Positions 8,210 to 16,898 of a DNA stretch of 64,000 nt are shown piece after piece. The stretch comes from Bacillota bacterium (GTDB taxonomy: Bacteria > Bacillota > Clostridia > Lachnospirales > Lachnospiraceae), in the NCBI GenBank assembly GCA_023442465.1, contig JAEZZQ010000015.1:558001-622000 (forward strand), read 5' to 3'. The translations under genes and the position numbers were made by a program. The notes below the pieces were generated by a model, which saw nothing but the letters and a program-made list of their open reading frames with translations, had not been told where the DNA came from and did no database searches. Numbering within the stretch: the first letter of the stretch is position 1; every line of letters begins with the position of its first letter.

Positions 8210-8234
8210 CGAGAGCTGCAAGCGCCAAAATGCA

Positions 8235-8852
8235 TTATCTACTGAAGGACTCCACCAGCCTTCTGGCATAATCGCTTATTTTTCCAAAGTCTCTGTCCTC
8301 CGGCACCTTACACAGGCTTCCTCCAACTCCGATTCCAAAGGCTCCGCTTTTCCTATATTCTTCGCTGTTTTCCGCATTTATACCTCCTACAGCGATTAGC
8401 TTCGCCTTATCGTAGGGTGCCATAACATCCTTAATATATCCCGCTCCCAGCCTTCCCACGGGAAATACCTTCACGAATTCGCTGCCAAGGCGCATGGCCT
8501 CTTCGATTTCAGTGGGGGTAAGCGCTCCCGGGGTGATGAGAATGTCATTGGAGACGCAGTAGCGTATAACATCGGCATCAATATTCGGCGTAACGATAAA
8601 TTCTGCTCCCGCCGCCACCGCTTCCCTTACCGCCTTCAGATTCGTTACAGTACCTGCTCCTATGTGCATCCTTCCGCCAAATCTCTCTCTTAGACGCTCA
8701 ATGGATAAAAGGGCATCCGGAGAGTTCAGCGTTACCTCCGAAAATCTGATTCCGCCCTCGCAGATGGCTTCTGCCATCTCCTCCAAGTCCTTTCCGGCGG
8801 CACCTCTTAAAATAGCAATGACTCTCGTGTCATAAAAATCTTGTTTTAACAT
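8235..8852 (-). CDS. dgoA: 2-dehydro-3-deoxy-6-phosphogalactonate (KDPG/KDPGal) aldolase
   Basis: 205 residues from the ATG at 8852, preceded by GGAAAGGGCGG. It is a class I aldolase of the Eda/DgoA family that splits KDPGal (or KDPG) into pyruvate and glyceraldehyde-3-phosphate. Lys128 in EFVKVFPVG is the Schiff-base lysine. The glutamate in RFSEVTLNSP and the phosphate-binding GGI near the C terminus are present. The start overlaps the dgoK stop by 7 nt, so translation is coupled. Operon context (dgoD, dgoK) argues for KDPGal as substrate, although sequence alone does not separate DgoA from Eda. Confidence 0.93.
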   Translation of the reverse strand: MLKQDFYDTRVIAILRGAAGKDLEEMAEAICEGGIRFSEVTLNSPDALLSIERLRERFGGRMHIGAGTVTNLKAVREAVAAGAEFIVTPNIDADVIRYCVSNDILITPGALTPTEIEEAMRLGSEFVKVFPVGRLGAGYIKDVMAPYDKAKLIAVGGINAENSEEYRKSGAFGIGVGGSLCKVPEDRDFGKISDYARRLVESFSR

Positions 8853-9856
8853 ATTTTTTCCGCCCTTTCCGCTTCTTCCAGGCAATTTGACAGGATTACC
8901 CGAATACCATTCAGACTAAGCTGTTCGCTTTGAGCAAAACTGATTTCCTTTACGCAGATTCCATCCGGTACGATTTCCTCCCAAAGCGGTATGCAGATTT
9001 TAAACGCTGCGATAAAAGTTTCCCTGCCATAGAGAACGATTTTATCCGTTCTTTTCGCCATAAGCTTAGAGAATGCTTGAAAATCAATAAAGGTCATGGC
9101 TCCGTACAAATAAGATTTCACCTGCTCCGGGGTCGCCTGATTCATTACCTGATGGATTCTCGCTACGAACAGCGCCCTCGAAATATTGTTCTTTTTCGTC
9201 TCGTAGTACCCTAATTTGACATATTCCTCATCCATTTCGAAAGCTTCTTTGAAGCTGCCGATCGAACTTTTAAGTATTGTTTCCTTTGCAATCGCCCAAA
9301 TCAGTTCACCGCTTATTGTCGTAATCGCATTGCATATTACACCGTTTTGAACGGATATCAGCTTGTTATGCGAACCGAAATGGATGAACATAACTGATTT
9401 ATGAAAATCTTCCGCTTCCAGCGCTCCGAATATCTCCACCTCTTCGCCCCGCATCATATCGCTTCCTATTTCCTGCTGGTTTTGAAACTTTACTCCGGGG
9501 ATAAAGTGAAATTCTATGTTTTCGCCGACATCGGGCAGCCGCACGGTCTTGATTCCGTTTCTTATGTCCTGCGCCGTCGCCGGGGCCTCAATATGCGCCA
9601 GCTCATACAGTCCCGCATTGGAGGTGATCATTCCAGAAGCGTAGATTTGCTTGATCATACATTTATTTTTTTTCTGCAATTCAGCAATTGCGGCTTTCAC
9701 GCTTTCTTTCAGCTTTTCATTGGATGAGACGGAGGCTGCGTCCGTCGCTCCCACCCTGCGCTCCATTCGCGCAAGCACTTTTCCGTCTTTTGCATTTACT
9801 AACACAAAGCGGGTATTCGTCGTGCCTCCGTCGATTACTAAACAGCATTCTTCCAC
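8846..9856 (-). CDS. dgoK: 2-dehydro-3-deoxygalactonokinase
   Basis: 336 residues. I place the start at a GTG at 9856, because AGAGGGG lies 7 nt upstream and the protein then begins (M)EECCLVIDGGTTNTRFVLV, matching the family's ATP-binding N terminus. The longer open frame to 10024 overlaps dgoD extensively. The enzyme phosphorylates 2-dehydro-3-deoxygalactonate with ATP in the De Ley-Doudoroff pathway. DGGTTNTR is the phosphate-1 motif of the actin-like ATPase fold, and FGSHNKLISVQNGVI and GRETFIAAFK are family blocks. It is separated from dgoD by 22 nt and overlaps the aldolase gene. The ordering dehydratase-kinase-aldolase is a complete galactonate pathway. Confidence 0.92.
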   Translation of the reverse strand: MEECCLVIDGGTTNTRFVLVNAKDGKVLARMERRVGATDAASVSSNEKLKESVKAAIAELQKKNKCMIKQIYASGMITSNAGLYELAHIEAPATAQDIRNGIKTVRLPDVGENIEFHFIPGVKFQNQQEIGSDMMRGEEVEIFGALEAEDFHKSVMFIHFGSHNKLISVQNGVICNAITTISGELIWAIAKETILKSSIGSFKEAFEMDEEYVKLGYYETKKNNISRALFVARIHQVMNQATPEQVKSYLYGAMTFIDFQAFSKLMAKRTDKIVLYGRETFIAAFKICIPLWEEIVPDGICVKEISFAQSEQLSLNGIRVILSNCLEEAERAEKIC

Positions 9857-9878
9857 CTGATTTCCCCTCTGTTCCTTT

Positions 9879-11027
9879 CTACCATTCTGCAACTGTTCCA
9901 TCGAGATTTCTCCACACAAGATTCTTCCAGCTATGTCCTGTCTTATCCAGTTCGCGCACCACATCCTCGTCAATTTCGATACCAAGTCCCGGTCCTGCCG
10001 GCAGGGATACATATCCGTCTTCATATTTGAATACTGTCTTGTCCTTTAAGAAATCCAATACATCATTTCCTTTATTATAGTGAATTCCTATGCTCTGTTC
10101 CTGAATCACCGCATTCGGTGTGCATGCATCCAACTGAATACACGCTGCCAGCGCAATCGGTCCCAGCGGGCAGTGAGGTGCTACCGCCATATCGTAGGCT
10201 TCTGCCATAGCCGCAATTTTCTTGCATTCCAGGATACCGCCTGCATGGGACAGATCCGGCTGGATGATATTCACTGCACCCTGCTCAAAAATTTTCTTAA
10301 AATCCCATCTCGTATAAAGACGTTCCCCCGTAGCAATAGGCGTTGAGGTGTAAGACGCGATTTCGGAAAAGGCTTCGTAGTTTTCACAAAGTACTGGCTC
10401 CTCGATAAACATCAGGTGATATTTCTCCAATTCTTTTACCATAACTTTCGCCATAGGCTTATGTATGCGCCCATGAAAGTCTACGGCAATTCCAAAGTCG
10501 ACGCCGCAGGTCTCACGGATGGTGGCAACTCTCTCCACCACTCCCATCACCTTGCTAAAATCATCGATATAGTTCATTTCGCCTGTAGCATTCATTTTGA
10601 TAGCGGAAAATCCCTGCTCCTTCTTTTCCTTTGCAAGCTTCGCTACCTCGTCCGGCTTCTCGCCTCCTATCCACGAATAGACCTTTATCTTATCCCTGCA
10701 TGCTCCGCCTAATAGCTCGTACACCGGTGCGTTGTAATACTTGCCCTTTATGTCCCAAAGCGCCTGCTCGATACCGGAAATCGCCGATGTAAGAATCGGA
10801 CCTCCCCGATAGAAGCCGCCTCTGTAGAGAACCTGCCACAAATCTTCTATTTTCATGGGATCCGCCCCGATCAAATAGGTGCTAAGCTCCATAACCGCCG
10901 CCTTTACCGTATCCGCCCGTCCTTCCACTACCGGCTCACCCCAGCCGGTATAGCCTTCATCGGTGGAAATCTTCAGAAATAACCATCTGGGCGGCACCTT
11001 AAATAATTCTAATTTTGTGATTTTCAT
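9879..11027 (-). CDS. dgoD: D-galactonate dehydratase
   Basis: 382 residues, mandelate racemase/enolase superfamily. It dehydrates D-galactonate to 2-dehydro-3-deoxygalactonate. The recalled E. coli DgoD sequence aligns almost colinearly from the N terminus (PPRWLFLKISTDEGYTGWGEPV). The metal and catalytic residues fall at the same numbers: Asp183 and His185 in VDFHGR, Glu209 in FIEEPV, Glu235 in TGER, and His285 in APHCPLGP. It ends with the typical NLDGTVAEW tail. The gene is the third of the catabolic block and lies 34 bp downstream of the GH35 gene. The start at 11027 has AAAGGAGCGTGAAGAT upstream. The close match makes a different sugar-acid specificity unlikely but not impossible. Confidence 0.97.
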   Translation of the reverse strand: MKITKLELFKVPPRWLFLKISTDEGYTGWGEPVVEGRADTVKAAVMELSTYLIGADPMKIEDLWQVLYRGGFYRGGPILTSAISGIEQALWDIKGKYYNAPVYELLGGACRDKIKVYSWIGGEKPDEVAKLAKEKKEQGFSAIKMNATGEMNYIDDFSKVMGVVERVATIRETCGVDFGIAVDFHGRIHKPMAKVMVKELEKYHLMFIEEPVLCENYEAFSEIASYTSTPIATGERLYTRWDFKKIFEQGAVNIIQPDLSHAGGILECKKIAAMAEAYDMAVAPHCPLGPIALAACIQLDACTPNAVIQEQSIGIHYNKGNDVLDFLKDKTVFKYEDGYVSLPAGPGLGIEIDEDVVRELDKTGHSWKNLVWRNLDGTVAEW

Positions 11028-11061
11028 TCTATCTTCACGCTCCTTTCAAGCTCTTATCCCT

Positions 11062-13428
11062 CTATAAATCCGTCAAACAGTCGAATACCGGAACCGCACG
11101 TATCCCATGAATCTGAGCCACGGCCTCATCATATACTTCAAAACGCGCGGCCATCTCGGAGTCCGAATTCACATGGCTTCCCTTGCGCTTGGGCGAAACA
11201 TATATATGAAAGCCTTTTTCTACAATTTCCTTCTCATATGCTTTAATGCCGAATTCCCATACTGCTCCATTGCTGAAATTATCGTTGATCAAATCTCCAT
11301 CCGCAAAGGCATATCCGATATCGCCAATATAGTCCACTTGCATCAATATTTGCTTGCAATTGTCAAAGGCCTCCTTGGAAATGGTGACCTTTGCCCTGGC
11401 ATTGACGATTTTCGTCGATGTAATAGGACTTCCGATTACCGGGCGCTTCAAACCTCCGCTGTTTGCCTTCTCCTTGGAACTGATGTCCTCCCACTGAAAC
11501 TCCACTTCATTCCTTCCGTATGAGACCTCATAATAAGTGAAAATTTCCCCTTGGGAAGCCACCTCATACCCTTTGCCGCCTACGGTAACCGGCTGATTTC
11601 TCGAAGGGAATACCGCGATAGTTCCGCTTTCTTTTCCGATACTTTCAATCCGGATCTTTCCTCTGTCCTCCAACACTGTCTCGTCGGAAAGTATGAGCAT
11701 TTCTCCGTCTTCCCTATCGACTCTCCACAATTTTAAGCTGTCCTGACGGCTGAGAACACAAAGGATGATTTCCCTTCCATCCTCTCCGCGGACTACCGTC
11801 TTGCTGCTCTTATCCTCCGGCACGTGAATCGTATCTCTTCCACTGAACTTAAACTCCGGCTTCATTCCTTCGGGAACAAAGAAGAAATAATTCCAGACAT
11901 CATTATCCAGCATTTTCAAAATTGGCTGTACCGTGGCGTATTCCAGCATCTGACCATCCAAATCCATGTTAAAAGGCAGAATACAGCTTGCCTCCTTCCT
12001 AAGAGACATTCCTCCGGTTTGCGGAATTCTCACGAACTTATCACCCGTCTGTACAGTAACAGAGAAATCCTGCTGGTCGCTCATCTCCACGTGATCCTGA
12101 AAATTGTTGATAAAAAGGAATCCGCTGTTTTTATTGCTTCTGACACAGTACCGAAGCGTCTTTGTATCCTTCTGGTCCATATCGGCCGCTTCCTGAGGCA
12201 ATACAGTCTTCATATTGCAAAGCTGTTCCTCAAAATCCTTGTAAAAATAGTGCAGAAGCTTCACGCGTTTATAGGATTCCCTAATCTGACCGTATTCTCC
12301 TACTGCTGCCTGATAATCATAAGAAATCTTAGGAAGCGCACATTCATTTAGAAAGGGGACTCTTTTTCCCTTAGGATTGCTTCCTCCGTGAAACATGTAA
12401 TAGCCTAAAAAGTTACATCCGCTGGCAGTCTTGATATTTGCTAACGCCTCTACGCTCCTAAAGGGAAGCTGAAAACGATACCTATAGTAATTTGCCATGC
12501 CGCCGCCCATCTCACAGCAGACGAAGGGAAAATCTTCCGGCGGATATTCGGGATCGAAGTTATAGTATTTGGGTGCGCTGTTGTTATGAAAGTCCTTATA
12601 TATGAACTCTGTGGTAGCCGGGTGTTCTTTAATATCATCTCCGTAAAAAATCCACGGCCAGTATGCGTAGCCTCCCCAAAGGGGCAGGACTGTCTCTATG
12701 GGCGCGCAAGCCCCGCCCCATGCCGTAGTACTGTAAAGCGGCGTAATCAGCCCTTCCTCTATCGCCATATCCTTTAGTATCTGTAAATGAGAGCCGCCCT
12801 CATTGCCGCTGGCCGTCCATTCACCGCTGTTTTCTGTAGTTAACTCCCAGGGAGAAGACGCATGCTCATATTCATTTTCAATCTGCACACTGACGACCGG
12901 ACCGCCGTCTTTGAACATCAATCCTTTGACCTGTTCCCCAATCTCGTTGAAATACCTTTTTACATAAAAAAGATACTCTTCGTCGTTGCTACGCACGTCG
13001 AACTGCGCTCCGAACATCCAATCCGGGAATCCCCCGTTTCTGCATTCTCCGTGAGAAAAAGGCCCTACTCTCAGAATAAGGAAGATGCCATGCTCCATGC
13101 ACAGTTTTGTAAATTTACGGATGTTCTTATTGCCGCTCCAGTCGAAGACACCTTTTTCTTCCTCATGATGAATCCAGAACAAATAAGTAGAAATCATCGT
13201 AATACCAGCCATCTTCATCTTAATGATTTCATCCTCCCAAAAACGTTCCTCGATCCTGGAAAAATGCATCTCGCCGGAAACCGCGTAATAGGGCCTCTTG
13301 TTATATTCCATATAATAATTGGAAAAATCTATGGTATCTCCGTTCGGATTTGTTCCGCTGTAAGGAACCGGGCAGGGATAAATAGCAGGGGCTATATTTT
13401 TTGTATCTATGTGATAGGATGTAGTCAT
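11062..13428 (-). CDS. Glycoside hydrolase family 35-like beta-galactosidase
   Basis: 788 residues, no signal peptide, so it is probably cytoplasmic and acts on an imported oligosaccharide. The N-terminal 330 residues are the (beta/alpha)8 barrel: VSGEMHFSRI, LRVGPFSHGECRNGGFPDWM, and the GH35 acid/base motif GGPVVSVQIENEYEH with Glu186. The likely nucleophile is Glu306 in FVCCEMGGGM. Beta-rich accessory domains follow. GH35 enzymes remove terminal beta-galactosyl residues. The gene is sandwiched between the importer genes and the galactonate catabolic genes. The substrate is therefore probably a galactoside that also yields galactonate or an aldonate; this is inference. A site lies in GAAAGGACAAACTACG before the start at 13428. 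Confidence 0.88.
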   Translation of the reverse strand: MTTSYHIDTKNIAPAIYPCPVPYSGTNPNGDTIDFSNYYMEYNKRPYYAVSGEMHFSRIEERFWEDEIIKMKMAGITMISTYLFWIHHEEEKGVFDWSGNKNIRKFTKLCMEHGIFLILRVGPFSHGECRNGGFPDWMFGAQFDVRSNDEEYLFYVKRYFNEIGEQVKGLMFKDGGPVVSVQIENEYEHASSPWELTTENSGEWTASGNEGGSHLQILKDMAIEEGLITPLYSTTAWGGACAPIETVLPLWGGYAYWPWIFYGDDIKEHPATTEFIYKDFHNNSAPKYYNFDPEYPPEDFPFVCCEMGGGMANYYRYRFQLPFRSVEALANIKTASGCNFLGYYMFHGGSNPKGKRVPFLNECALPKISYDYQAAVGEYGQIRESYKRVKLLHYFYKDFEEQLCNMKTVLPQEAADMDQKDTKTLRYCVRSNKNSGFLFINNFQDHVEMSDQQDFSVTVQTGDKFVRIPQTGGMSLRKEASCILPFNMDLDGQMLEYATVQPILKMLDNDVWNYFFFVPEGMKPEFKFSGRDTIHVPEDKSSKTVVRGEDGREIILCVLSRQDSLKLWRVDREDGEMLILSDETVLEDRGKIRIESIGKESGTIAVFPSRNQPVTVGGKGYEVASQGEIFTYYEVSYGRNEVEFQWEDISSKEKANSGGLKRPVIGSPITSTKIVNARAKVTISKEAFDNCKQILMQVDYIGDIGYAFADGDLINDNFSNGAVWEFGIKAYEKEIVEKGFHIYVSPKRKGSHVNSDSEMAARFEVYDEAVAQIHGIRAVPVFDCLTDL

Positions 13429-13458
13429 CGTAGTTTGTCCTTTCTATATCTATTTGCT

Positions 13459-14265
13459 CTATTTGCTTGCACCGAGAATACCGCTGACAAAGTGCTTCTG
13501 CATTGTCATGAATATTAGTATGGTCGGCAAAGTTGCGATTACAACAGAAACCAGTATTTGTCCATAGTCCACGTAATAAGCAGAGGATATGGAAGAGAGG
13601 AACAGCGTCAGCGTTCTGTTTTCACTTGATTGAAGGGTAAGTAACGGCCACAGGTAATTGTTCCATTCCTTCATGAACGCGTAGATAAAACCCGCTGCGA
13701 AAGTAGATTTCATAGGAGGCATGGCAATTCGGAAAAATATACCGATTTCACTGGCTCCATCGATTCTTGCTGCCTCGATCATTTCGTTTGGAAGGGCCTT
13801 GAAGCTCTGCCTGAAGAAGAAAATTAAAAAGGTGTTCGACAGCGCTGCTACGATTACGCTCATTTTCGTGTCGATCAATCCTACGTCGAATACGAAATTA
13901 AAGAGCGGAATCATAATAGCCGCAAAAGGAATCATCATTGTCAGGAGAAATACATTGAATAATTTATTTCTTGTCTTGCTCGGGTATTTTTCGAAGCCAT
14001 AGCCCGCCATGGAACAGATCAAAAGCGCTAAGGGCACCTGGATAATCGTAATCGCCGCCGTATTGAGAATCGCCTGAAAAATATTCGCCGTCTCCTGAAC
14101 CGCCCGGAAATTATTCATGAATTCTGCTCCGAACCAAAGTTTTCCTTTCGTAATGTCCTTTGACAGATTTGTCGCTCCGACCACCATCCAGTAAAACGGG
14201 AATAGACAGATCAGAGAAGATATCATTAAAAAAGCATGTTTCAATAATAATTTTATTTTTCTCAT
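13459..14265 (-). CDS. ABC sugar importer permease (MalG type)
   Basis: 268 residues from the ATG at 14265, which begins 2 nt past the end of the upstream permease stop (TAATATG arrangement) and gives MRKIKLLLKHAFLMISSLICLFPFYWM. Six membrane helices are expected. The EAA loop EAARIDGASEIGIFFRIAMP (about residues 178-197) contacts the ATPase. It is a carbohydrate uptake transporter-1 inner-membrane subunit working with the permease and binding protein upstream. No ATPase gene is present in the operon, so a shared MsmX-like ATPase encoded elsewhere probably energises it, as is common in Firmicutes (known for the family, inferred here). Confidence 0.94.
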   Translation of the reverse strand: MRKIKLLLKHAFLMISSLICLFPFYWMVVGATNLSKDITKGKLWFGAEFMNNFRAVQETANIFQAILNTAAITIIQVPLALLICSMAGYGFEKYPSKTRNKLFNVFLLTMMIPFAAIMIPLFNFVFDVGLIDTKMSVIVAALSNTFLIFFFRQSFKALPNEMIEAARIDGASEIGIFFRIAMPPMKSTFAAGFIYAFMKEWNNYLWPLLTLQSSENRTLTLFLSSISSAYYVDYGQILVSVVIATLPTILIFMTMQKHFVSGILGASK

Positions 14266-14266
14266 A

Positions 14267-15142
14267 TTAATCCTTTCCCACCTTAAACTGTACGAATGCA
14301 AGTAATGCCACTAATGTCACGATTACATATGACATCGAAACGGAGTAACCGAAATTGGGGGCATAAACGAATGCATTGTTATATATATACTGTGACATCG
14401 TAGTCGTCATTTCTGCCGGGCCGCCTCCGGTAATATTCATCGGCTCGTCGAACAACTGCAATGTACCATTTGTCGTCATTATCGTCGTCAATAAAATAAT
14501 AGGCTTTAACTGCGGTATTGTAATCTTAAAAAGGGTCTGTACCGCATTTGCGCCGTCTACCCTTGCAGCCTCATAGGTCTCTGCCGGAATATTTTGCAGC
14601 GCCGCGAGATAAAACATCATGTTGTAACCTGTCCACCGCCATGTCATAGCGAGAATAATAACTACCCTTGCCCAAAACGGGTCGTTTAAAAAGAAAATCG
14701 GGGCTTCTATCAGGTGCAAATTTACCAATAAGTAATTGATGATACCATCATTTGCGAACATTAATTTGAATAATACGGAATATGCTACCAGCGATGTAAC
14801 GCAAGGCACGAAGATCGCCGTACGGTAAAAGGTCCGAAATCTCAGCTTGGGAGCATTCAAAATAGTCGCATATACCAGCGCCAGCATTAACATAAGCGGG
14901 GCCTGAATCGCCAAAAAGAGAAACGTATTCCCAATCGTTTTATGAAAAATCTTATCGCCCAGCAAACGTTTTATATTTGTCAGACCGCCGAAGACATATT
15001 CACCATCCCTCAGCACTTTAAAGGAAAGGCTTAAAGATTCTATCATCGGATAAAGCGTAAACAATACAAAAGCAAGCATCGCGAAAGAAATAAAGAACCA
15101 ACCATATTTGTTATAGTTGACCGTATTCTGCGTTTTTTTCAT
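14267..15142 (-). CDS. ABC sugar importer permease (MalF/UgpA type)
   Basis: 291 residues with six predicted membrane helices, the first at about 14-36. The EAA loop YEAARVDGANAVQTLFKITIPQLKP lies around residues 190-215. It forms the heterodimeric channel with the product of 13459-14265. The start at 15142 has AAAGGTGATGAC upstream. A strong hairpin at 15161-15222 lies between this gene and the binding-protein gene. That arrangement usually lowers expression of membrane subunits relative to the binding protein. Confidence 0.94.
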   Translation of the reverse strand: MKKTQNTVNYNKYGWFFISFAMLAFVLFTLYPMIESLSLSFKVLRDGEYVFGGLTNIKRLLGDKIFHKTIGNTFLFLAIQAPLMLMLALVYATILNAPKLRFRTFYRTAIFVPCVTSLVAYSVLFKLMFANDGIINYLLVNLHLIEAPIFFLNDPFWARVVIILAMTWRWTGYNMMFYLAALQNIPAETYEAARVDGANAVQTLFKITIPQLKPIILLTTIMTTNGTLQLFDEPMNITGGGPAEMTTTMSQYIYNNAFVYAPNFGYSVSMSYVIVTLVALLAFVQFKVGKD

Positions 15143-15160
15143 GTCATCACCTTTCTTCTT

Positions 15161-15222
15161 AAAGCAGTGCTATGGATTTACCGGACGCTATGGTGCGCCG
15201 GTAAATCCATATATCCTGCTTT
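15161..15222 (-). promoter_or_regulatory. Strong intercistronic hairpin between binding protein and permease genes
   Basis: Perfect 13-bp arms at 15172-15184 and 15198-15210 (ATGGATTTACCGG and its complement) with a 13-nt loop. Outer arms AAAGCAG (15161-15167) and CTGCTTT (15216-15222) extend the stem. It begins 7 nt past the binding-protein stop and has no T run, so mRNA stabilisation or partial attenuation is more likely than full termination. Confidence 0.8.
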
Positions 15223-15228
15223 CATTTC

Positions 15229-16581
15229 TTACTGAATCTGGTTCTTTAACTGGTCCTCTGCCTGCGTCAGGGCCTCTTCTACGGTAATATCTCCCTGCAA
15301 GTAGCTAAACAGCGCGGTATTTACCGCAGTATTGGCTTCCGGCACGTTCTTGCCGTACATTACGGAAGGTACTTCCGGCAGCCAGCTTGCAAACTGTGCG
15401 AATACTTTCTGCCCTCCGAAAAATTCATCTTCGGTCTGATATGCCTGCCCTTCCTGAGCCGGGAGATAGGTTCCTACTGCTCCCTGATTTACTAAAATAT
15501 CGCTGTAGAAATCGATATCACCCGCATACACTGCTTTGAGGAAATCCACAATCGCACCCTTATCTTGTCCGTTGTCCAGGACATACCAGCTGGAACCGCC
15601 TGTATTTGACGCGTTTACGGAATTAGCATTGTTCAGTCTGGGTGTGGAAGCAACCGCCCATTTTCCGGACTGTTCCGGCTCCGCTTTTATGGTGGATACT
15701 CTCCATGCCGCATTGATTACCGATGCTGTGGTTCCGTCGTTAATAGCGCCTGCCAGGGTGGAATCGTCCGCACATTCTAAGATGATACCTGCATCGCGCA
15801 TTTTCTTAATGGTCTCTAAAGATTCCTTTAATACTTCGTTATTTGTAATCGTCAGTTCTCCGTTGGAATCGCAGTACCATGCTCCTGCCGACTGCATCAT
15901 CGTACGGAACAGCGAGGAATAGTTGGTACCGTTTGCTACGGTCATCTTCACGCCGGTCTTTTCCTCTACCTGCTTACCGATTTCGATAAAGCGGTCCCAT
16001 GTGATGTCTTCCAAATCTGCTGCCGTAAAACCTGCCTGCTCTAAGTAATCGGCACGATAAAAGAGTCCGGTTACTCCTGCGTCAAATGGAACGCCGTAGG
16101 CCTTGTCGTTATAGGTCATTACTTCTACCTTATATGGGGAGAACTGGCTGTAATCCAAGTCGTCGTTCAAGGGGTAAAAGTATTTGGAGTAAGAATTTAA
16201 GTATTGATATATGCTGTAGTCCTCAATCAGACAGATGTCAGGCAGACTCTTACCGCCGGATGCCAGTCCTGTCTGCAGCTTCTTGTAAATATCCTCTTTG
16301 GAGTTGGAAATCACCTCAATTTCTACATTCGCATCAGGATTTAATTTCTTATAATACTCCGCCGCAGTCTTCATGACAGCTACGTTGAAATTATCATCCC
16401 ACGCCCATACTGTGATCTTCTGTGTTTCCTCCGTCGCAGCTTCATCCTTCGTCTCAGCAGCTCCGCTTGCTCCACCCGCTCCATTTGCTCCGCTTTCCTT
16501 GCTGCTATTGCCGCAGCCGGCCAAAATCATGCTAAACGAAAGCATTCCCGTTGCCAGCAGCAATCCTAACCTTTTCTTCAT
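15229..16581 (-). CDS. ABC sugar-binding lipoprotein
   Basis: 450 residues from the ATG at 16581, which has a consensus AAGGAGGAAAT site. The longer open frame to 16692 would put 37 odd residues before the signal peptide. The signal sequence MKKRLGLLLATGMLSFSMILAGCG ends in a lipobox with the lipid-anchored Cys at residue 23. A low-complexity Ser/Gly/Ala/Glu linker follows to about residue 55. The mature part is a type 1 extracellular solute-binding fold (ITVWAWDDNFNVAVMKTAAEYYKKLNP). It captures the sugar for the two permeases downstream. It is the first gene of the operon and probably the most highly expressed, followed by a stabilising hairpin. Confidence 0.94.
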   Translation of the reverse strand: MKKRLGLLLATGMLSFSMILAGCGNSSKESGANGAGGASGAAETKDEAATEETQKITVWAWDDNFNVAVMKTAAEYYKKLNPDANVEIEVISNSKEDIYKKLQTGLASGGKSLPDICLIEDYSIYQYLNSYSKYFYPLNDDLDYSQFSPYKVEVMTYNDKAYGVPFDAGVTGLFYRADYLEQAGFTAADLEDITWDRFIEIGKQVEEKTGVKMTVANGTNYSSLFRTMMQSAGAWYCDSNGELTITNNEVLKESLETIKKMRDAGIILECADDSTLAGAINDGTTASVINAAWRVSTIKAEPEQSGKWAVASTPRLNNANSVNASNTGGSSWYVLDNGQDKGAIVDFLKAVYAGDIDFYSDILVNQGAVGTYLPAQEGQAYQTEDEFFGGQKVFAQFASWLPEVPSVMYGKNVPEANTAVNTALFSYLQGDITVEEALTQAEDQLKNQIQ

Positions 16582-16611
16582 TTTATTTCCTCCTTGTTTT
16601 ATCTTTGTTTG

Positions 16612-16636
16612 TATATCCGAACAGTGTTCGTATATA
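16612..16636 (-). promoter_or_regulatory. 25-bp palindromic operator candidate at the sugar operon start site
   Basis: Arms 16612-16623 and 16625-16636 around a single central G (16624). The core CGAACA-G-TGTTCG is perfect and the outer TATAT flank matches in 11 of 12 arm positions overall. It covers the region just downstream of the predicted transcription start, a typical repressor position. The neighbouring IclR protein is the obvious candidate ligand, not proven. The spacing differs by one base from the Firmicutes LexA box. Confidence 0.65.
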
Positions 16637-16650
16637 TTGTTTGTAGGCAT

Positions 16651-16679
16651 ATAGTAACATACCATAATCATATTCGCAA
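16651..16679 (-). promoter_or_regulatory. Sigma-A-type promoter of the sugar operon
   Basis: On the minus strand TTGCGA (16679-16674), a 17-bp spacer and TACTAT (16656-16651). The predicted start falls near 16643, directly before the palindrome at 16612-16636. The 5' leader would be about 60 nt, ending at the AAGGAGG site of the binding-protein gene. Confidence 0.6.
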
Positions 16680-16801
16680 TAAGAATCCCCAACTTTTTAG
16701 AAAATTATCATTTTTCACAAAAATCATAGTTTCAGATTGTGAAAAAGTACAGAAACAAGCAGTTTTCAGACACGCCCTAGGAGAACTTTCTTAAATTACA
16801 C

Positions 16802-16867
16802 AAAAAATAAGGCCTTACAGCCGCGCCGGAACCGGAATCTTTCCGCTCCAAAGCTGCTCTGACCTTA
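16802..16867 (-). terminator. Terminator of the small DUF3221-like gene
   Basis: Outer arms TAAGG (16808-16812) and CCTTA (16863-16867) enclose a GC-rich imperfect stem containing CCGGAACCGG. On the minus strand it ends in six T residues (16807-16802). It lies 32 nt past the stop at 16899 and insulates the sugar operon promoter. Confidence 0.7.
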
Positions 16868-16898
16868 CTTGAATAAATTTATATATAACCTATACCAA

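Noticed and set aside
8846..10024. Longer dgoK reading frame starting at 10024
   Set aside because: It would overlap dgoD by 146 bp and add 56 unrelated residues; the GTG at 9856 has a good ribosome binding site.
16612..16636. LexA (SOS) box
   Set aside because: The Firmicutes LexA site is CGAAC-N4-GTTCG; here the spacing is three, and the operon is catabolic.
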